Positions 62,316 through 64,000 of a stretch of DNA of 64,000 bases are shown in pieces; positions within the stretch are counted from its first letter, which is position 1, and each line of letters opens with the position of its first letter. The notes beneath the pieces are model-generated. The model was not told where the DNA came from, did not search any database, and was given only the letters and a program-made list of their open reading frames with translations. Source of the DNA: Pictodentalium vernedei (taxonomy: Eukaryota > Mollusca > Scaphopoda > Dentaliida > Dentaliidae); contig CM062296.1 in NCBI GenBank assembly GCA_031216915.1, positions 63,043,084-63,107,083 of the forward strand. The letters are read 5' to 3'. The position numbers and the translations under genes are program-made.

Positions 62316-63859
62316 TATTAAGTAACACGTATGTACCGTTTGAATGAACTCATATGAACTCAAAGCCAAGCTCATCTCAAAGGCATCAACTTCAAAATTT
62401 TTCAACGGAAGTGGTATACAAGGACGCTGACATGTTTGCGCATGGCGGAAATTAGCATTCGCAATTGAAGAAATGATTTATTTAGGTTCCGCTCCACAAT
62501 TTTCCAGGCATTTCCAAATATGACATGCCATACACTTTCTTCAAATGCAAATATTCTGTAGCTTAGTTATCTAACTCATAACATGTATTACATTTCCCAA
62601 ATCCACAAAAAACATATAACACTATCTGACTAAGTAGAAATAAACAATCTGAATGTGGGTGGAATAATTTATTGTCAAAGGCCAGACTTCAACCTGAAAA
62701 AGTGCAAGAAAAAATGCCGAAACCAGTCATTTTCAGCCACCTAGCAGCCTCAAAAGCAGAATTTTCCCACCAACCCCACCTAACCACCCCTGGAACAGAG
62801 CATCCCCTGTTTCTAAAATGCAAAAAAAAATTATATGTTTCCGTCTCATTTTTTAGCTACCTGTCTGGTAACAAACCCGTGTAAAAATTACATTTTAAAA
62901 AATAGCCAATTTTTCAAAGCCACTGTTTCCCGTAATTCATCTGGTAATTTACCCCTATGTATTAGACTCCAACTTAAGCACCAAAACTTCAAACTCTCTT
63001 GTCCAACAAAAAACCTAATGTAATCATATATCTGACACTAAAAATATATCTCTATTTTACATGGCCTTAGTTTCAACATATGCCCTATGTTTAGAATTTC
63101 ACCCCTGTGGAATAGTGCGAAACCGTGGATAGAACCTTAAAGAGAAAAAAAGAGTGATCTCCCCTTGGATTTCACTCAGGCAAAAGAATCTGGAGTCTAT
63201 CCTGAGTTGAATGAACAAAAACCAGAAGTCTCTATTTTCAACCAGTAAAAAGATACAGCATGGCCTTTCTGATTGCCGAATAGCTTTTGCAGCCAGTTTT
63301 TTGTCTGATTTTCACAACCACATCACACCACACCACACCAGATCAGCCCACACATTTCTCTGAGCGACTTCAGAGAGCATTTTTTGTTATTATTACACAC
63401 CTATGTAAAATTACCGCTCGTTTCCGACATTCCAGATTGTAAAATAAAAATAAAGTTTTATTGCACACGTCTGCAATACAGCTATTGGCTATTTTTCTGA
63501 ACTACAAATGCAGAAAAGAGAACCAGTCGTAAATTCTGGGGTTCTCTTTTCTGCAAAGTTGACCAATCATATCTCGACGTTGCGGTCGACCCGGCCATGT
63601 ATTTTTAGCTGCTGGAAAATCTAAGAATGAAATAGGTCAGGGTTTGAGTGACGCAATTGCTTCGTAAATCAACAGAGCCAAATGTAAAAAAATCGGATTT
63701 AAACATTAAAAATTCAAATAATGGTTTCATTTTTTCAATAAGAAATGATTATCTGTCATTCGTTTATTTTCATCAAATTACGAGTTCTTCAGTGCCCCGT
63801 ATTTCAGCGTCTAAATTAACGAGGCGATGATTTGCAAATACAGTTCCGACACAAAAACA
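62316..63859. other. Intergenic, no gene seen
   Basis: A hairpin at about 63510-63556 pairs GCAGAAAAGAGAACC with GGTTCTCTTTTCTGC. No coding frame recognised. Confidence 0.4.
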
Positions 63860-64000
63860 ATGACCGAGTTTGCTTCGCAAAAAAGTGAATATGGAAATTT
63901 TAATTTTAATTTAATGAAATCTGATGATGAAAATTTGGAAAATGATAGTAATTTAGATCGCTATATGTTAGAATTCAATGATGAAGATGCTCTCATGGAA
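63860..64000 (+). CDS. Open frame running off the right edge
   Basis: From ATG 63860 the frame MTEFASQKSEYGNFNFNLMK stays open to the end (47 codons), with an acidic, Asn/Asp-rich sequence containing SDDENLENDSNLDRYMLE. There are no repeats. It could be a first exon or the N-terminus of a transposon gene. Too short to identify. Confidence 0.3.
   Translation, partial: MTEFASQKSEYGNFNFNLMKSDDENLENDSNLDRYMLEFNDEDALME

Overview
The window is animal genomic DNA, most likely from a marine mollusc. It has low gene density, a 24 kb intron, a tRNA-derived SINE, LINE relics, a Helitron, Tc1 and hAT-type elements, and dispersed repeats of a style I associate with mollusc genomes. The species call is inference. 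No bacterial, tRNA, rRNA or CRISPR feature was seen.

Region 1 (about 1-12.3 kb) is an integrated Polinton/adintovirus-like element that runs off the left edge. On the minus strand, read from the right, it encodes a conserved 265-residue protein (one nonsense codon), a 126-residue basic protein, a packaging ATPase, a penton-like minor capsid protein, a 203-residue core/minor capsid precursor with adenovirus-protease-like cleavage motifs, a 161-residue basic protein, a protein-primed DNA polymerase B with three lesions, a small Cys-rich ORF, an adenain-type protease, and the first codons of another gene. Three small genes lie on the plus strand between the polymerase and the late genes. Each has a copy of the same AT-rich promoter cassette, and an inverted copy faces the polymerase, forming a long inverted repeat. 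Integrase and major capsid genes of this copy are not in the window.

Region 2 (15.77-41.26 kb) is a host P-loop GTPase gene of the AIG1-like kind. Two exons are visible: 15773-15951 carries the P-loop, and 39985-41259 carries the DTPG motif, a Cys-rich segment and coiled coil. They join in phase 0 across a 24 kb intron. The intron holds a second, heavily decayed element (penton, core precursor, membrane protein, zinc-ribbon/PLA2, integrase, major capsid, small genes and the 126/265 pair, 18.8-30.7 kb) and a third fragment (33.8-35.5 kb). It also holds a Tc1-like transposon, two LINE fragments, a SINE inside a coding relic, hAT-type MITEs and a 47-bp minisatellite.

Region 3 (41.3-64 kb) is intergenic and rich in repeats: piggyBac-like and hAT-like MITEs with readable target duplications, a broken Helitron (50.1-54.9 kb) interrupted by a palindromic insertion, several perfect palindromes, and three tandem-repeat fields (58.7-62.0 kb). 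A short open frame runs off the right edge.

The main interest is the combination of a nearly readable viral element with a compact palindromic early promoter region, two further fossils of related elements in the intron of a GTPase gene about 4 kb away, and the conservation between copies that lets the decayed genes be read by comparison.
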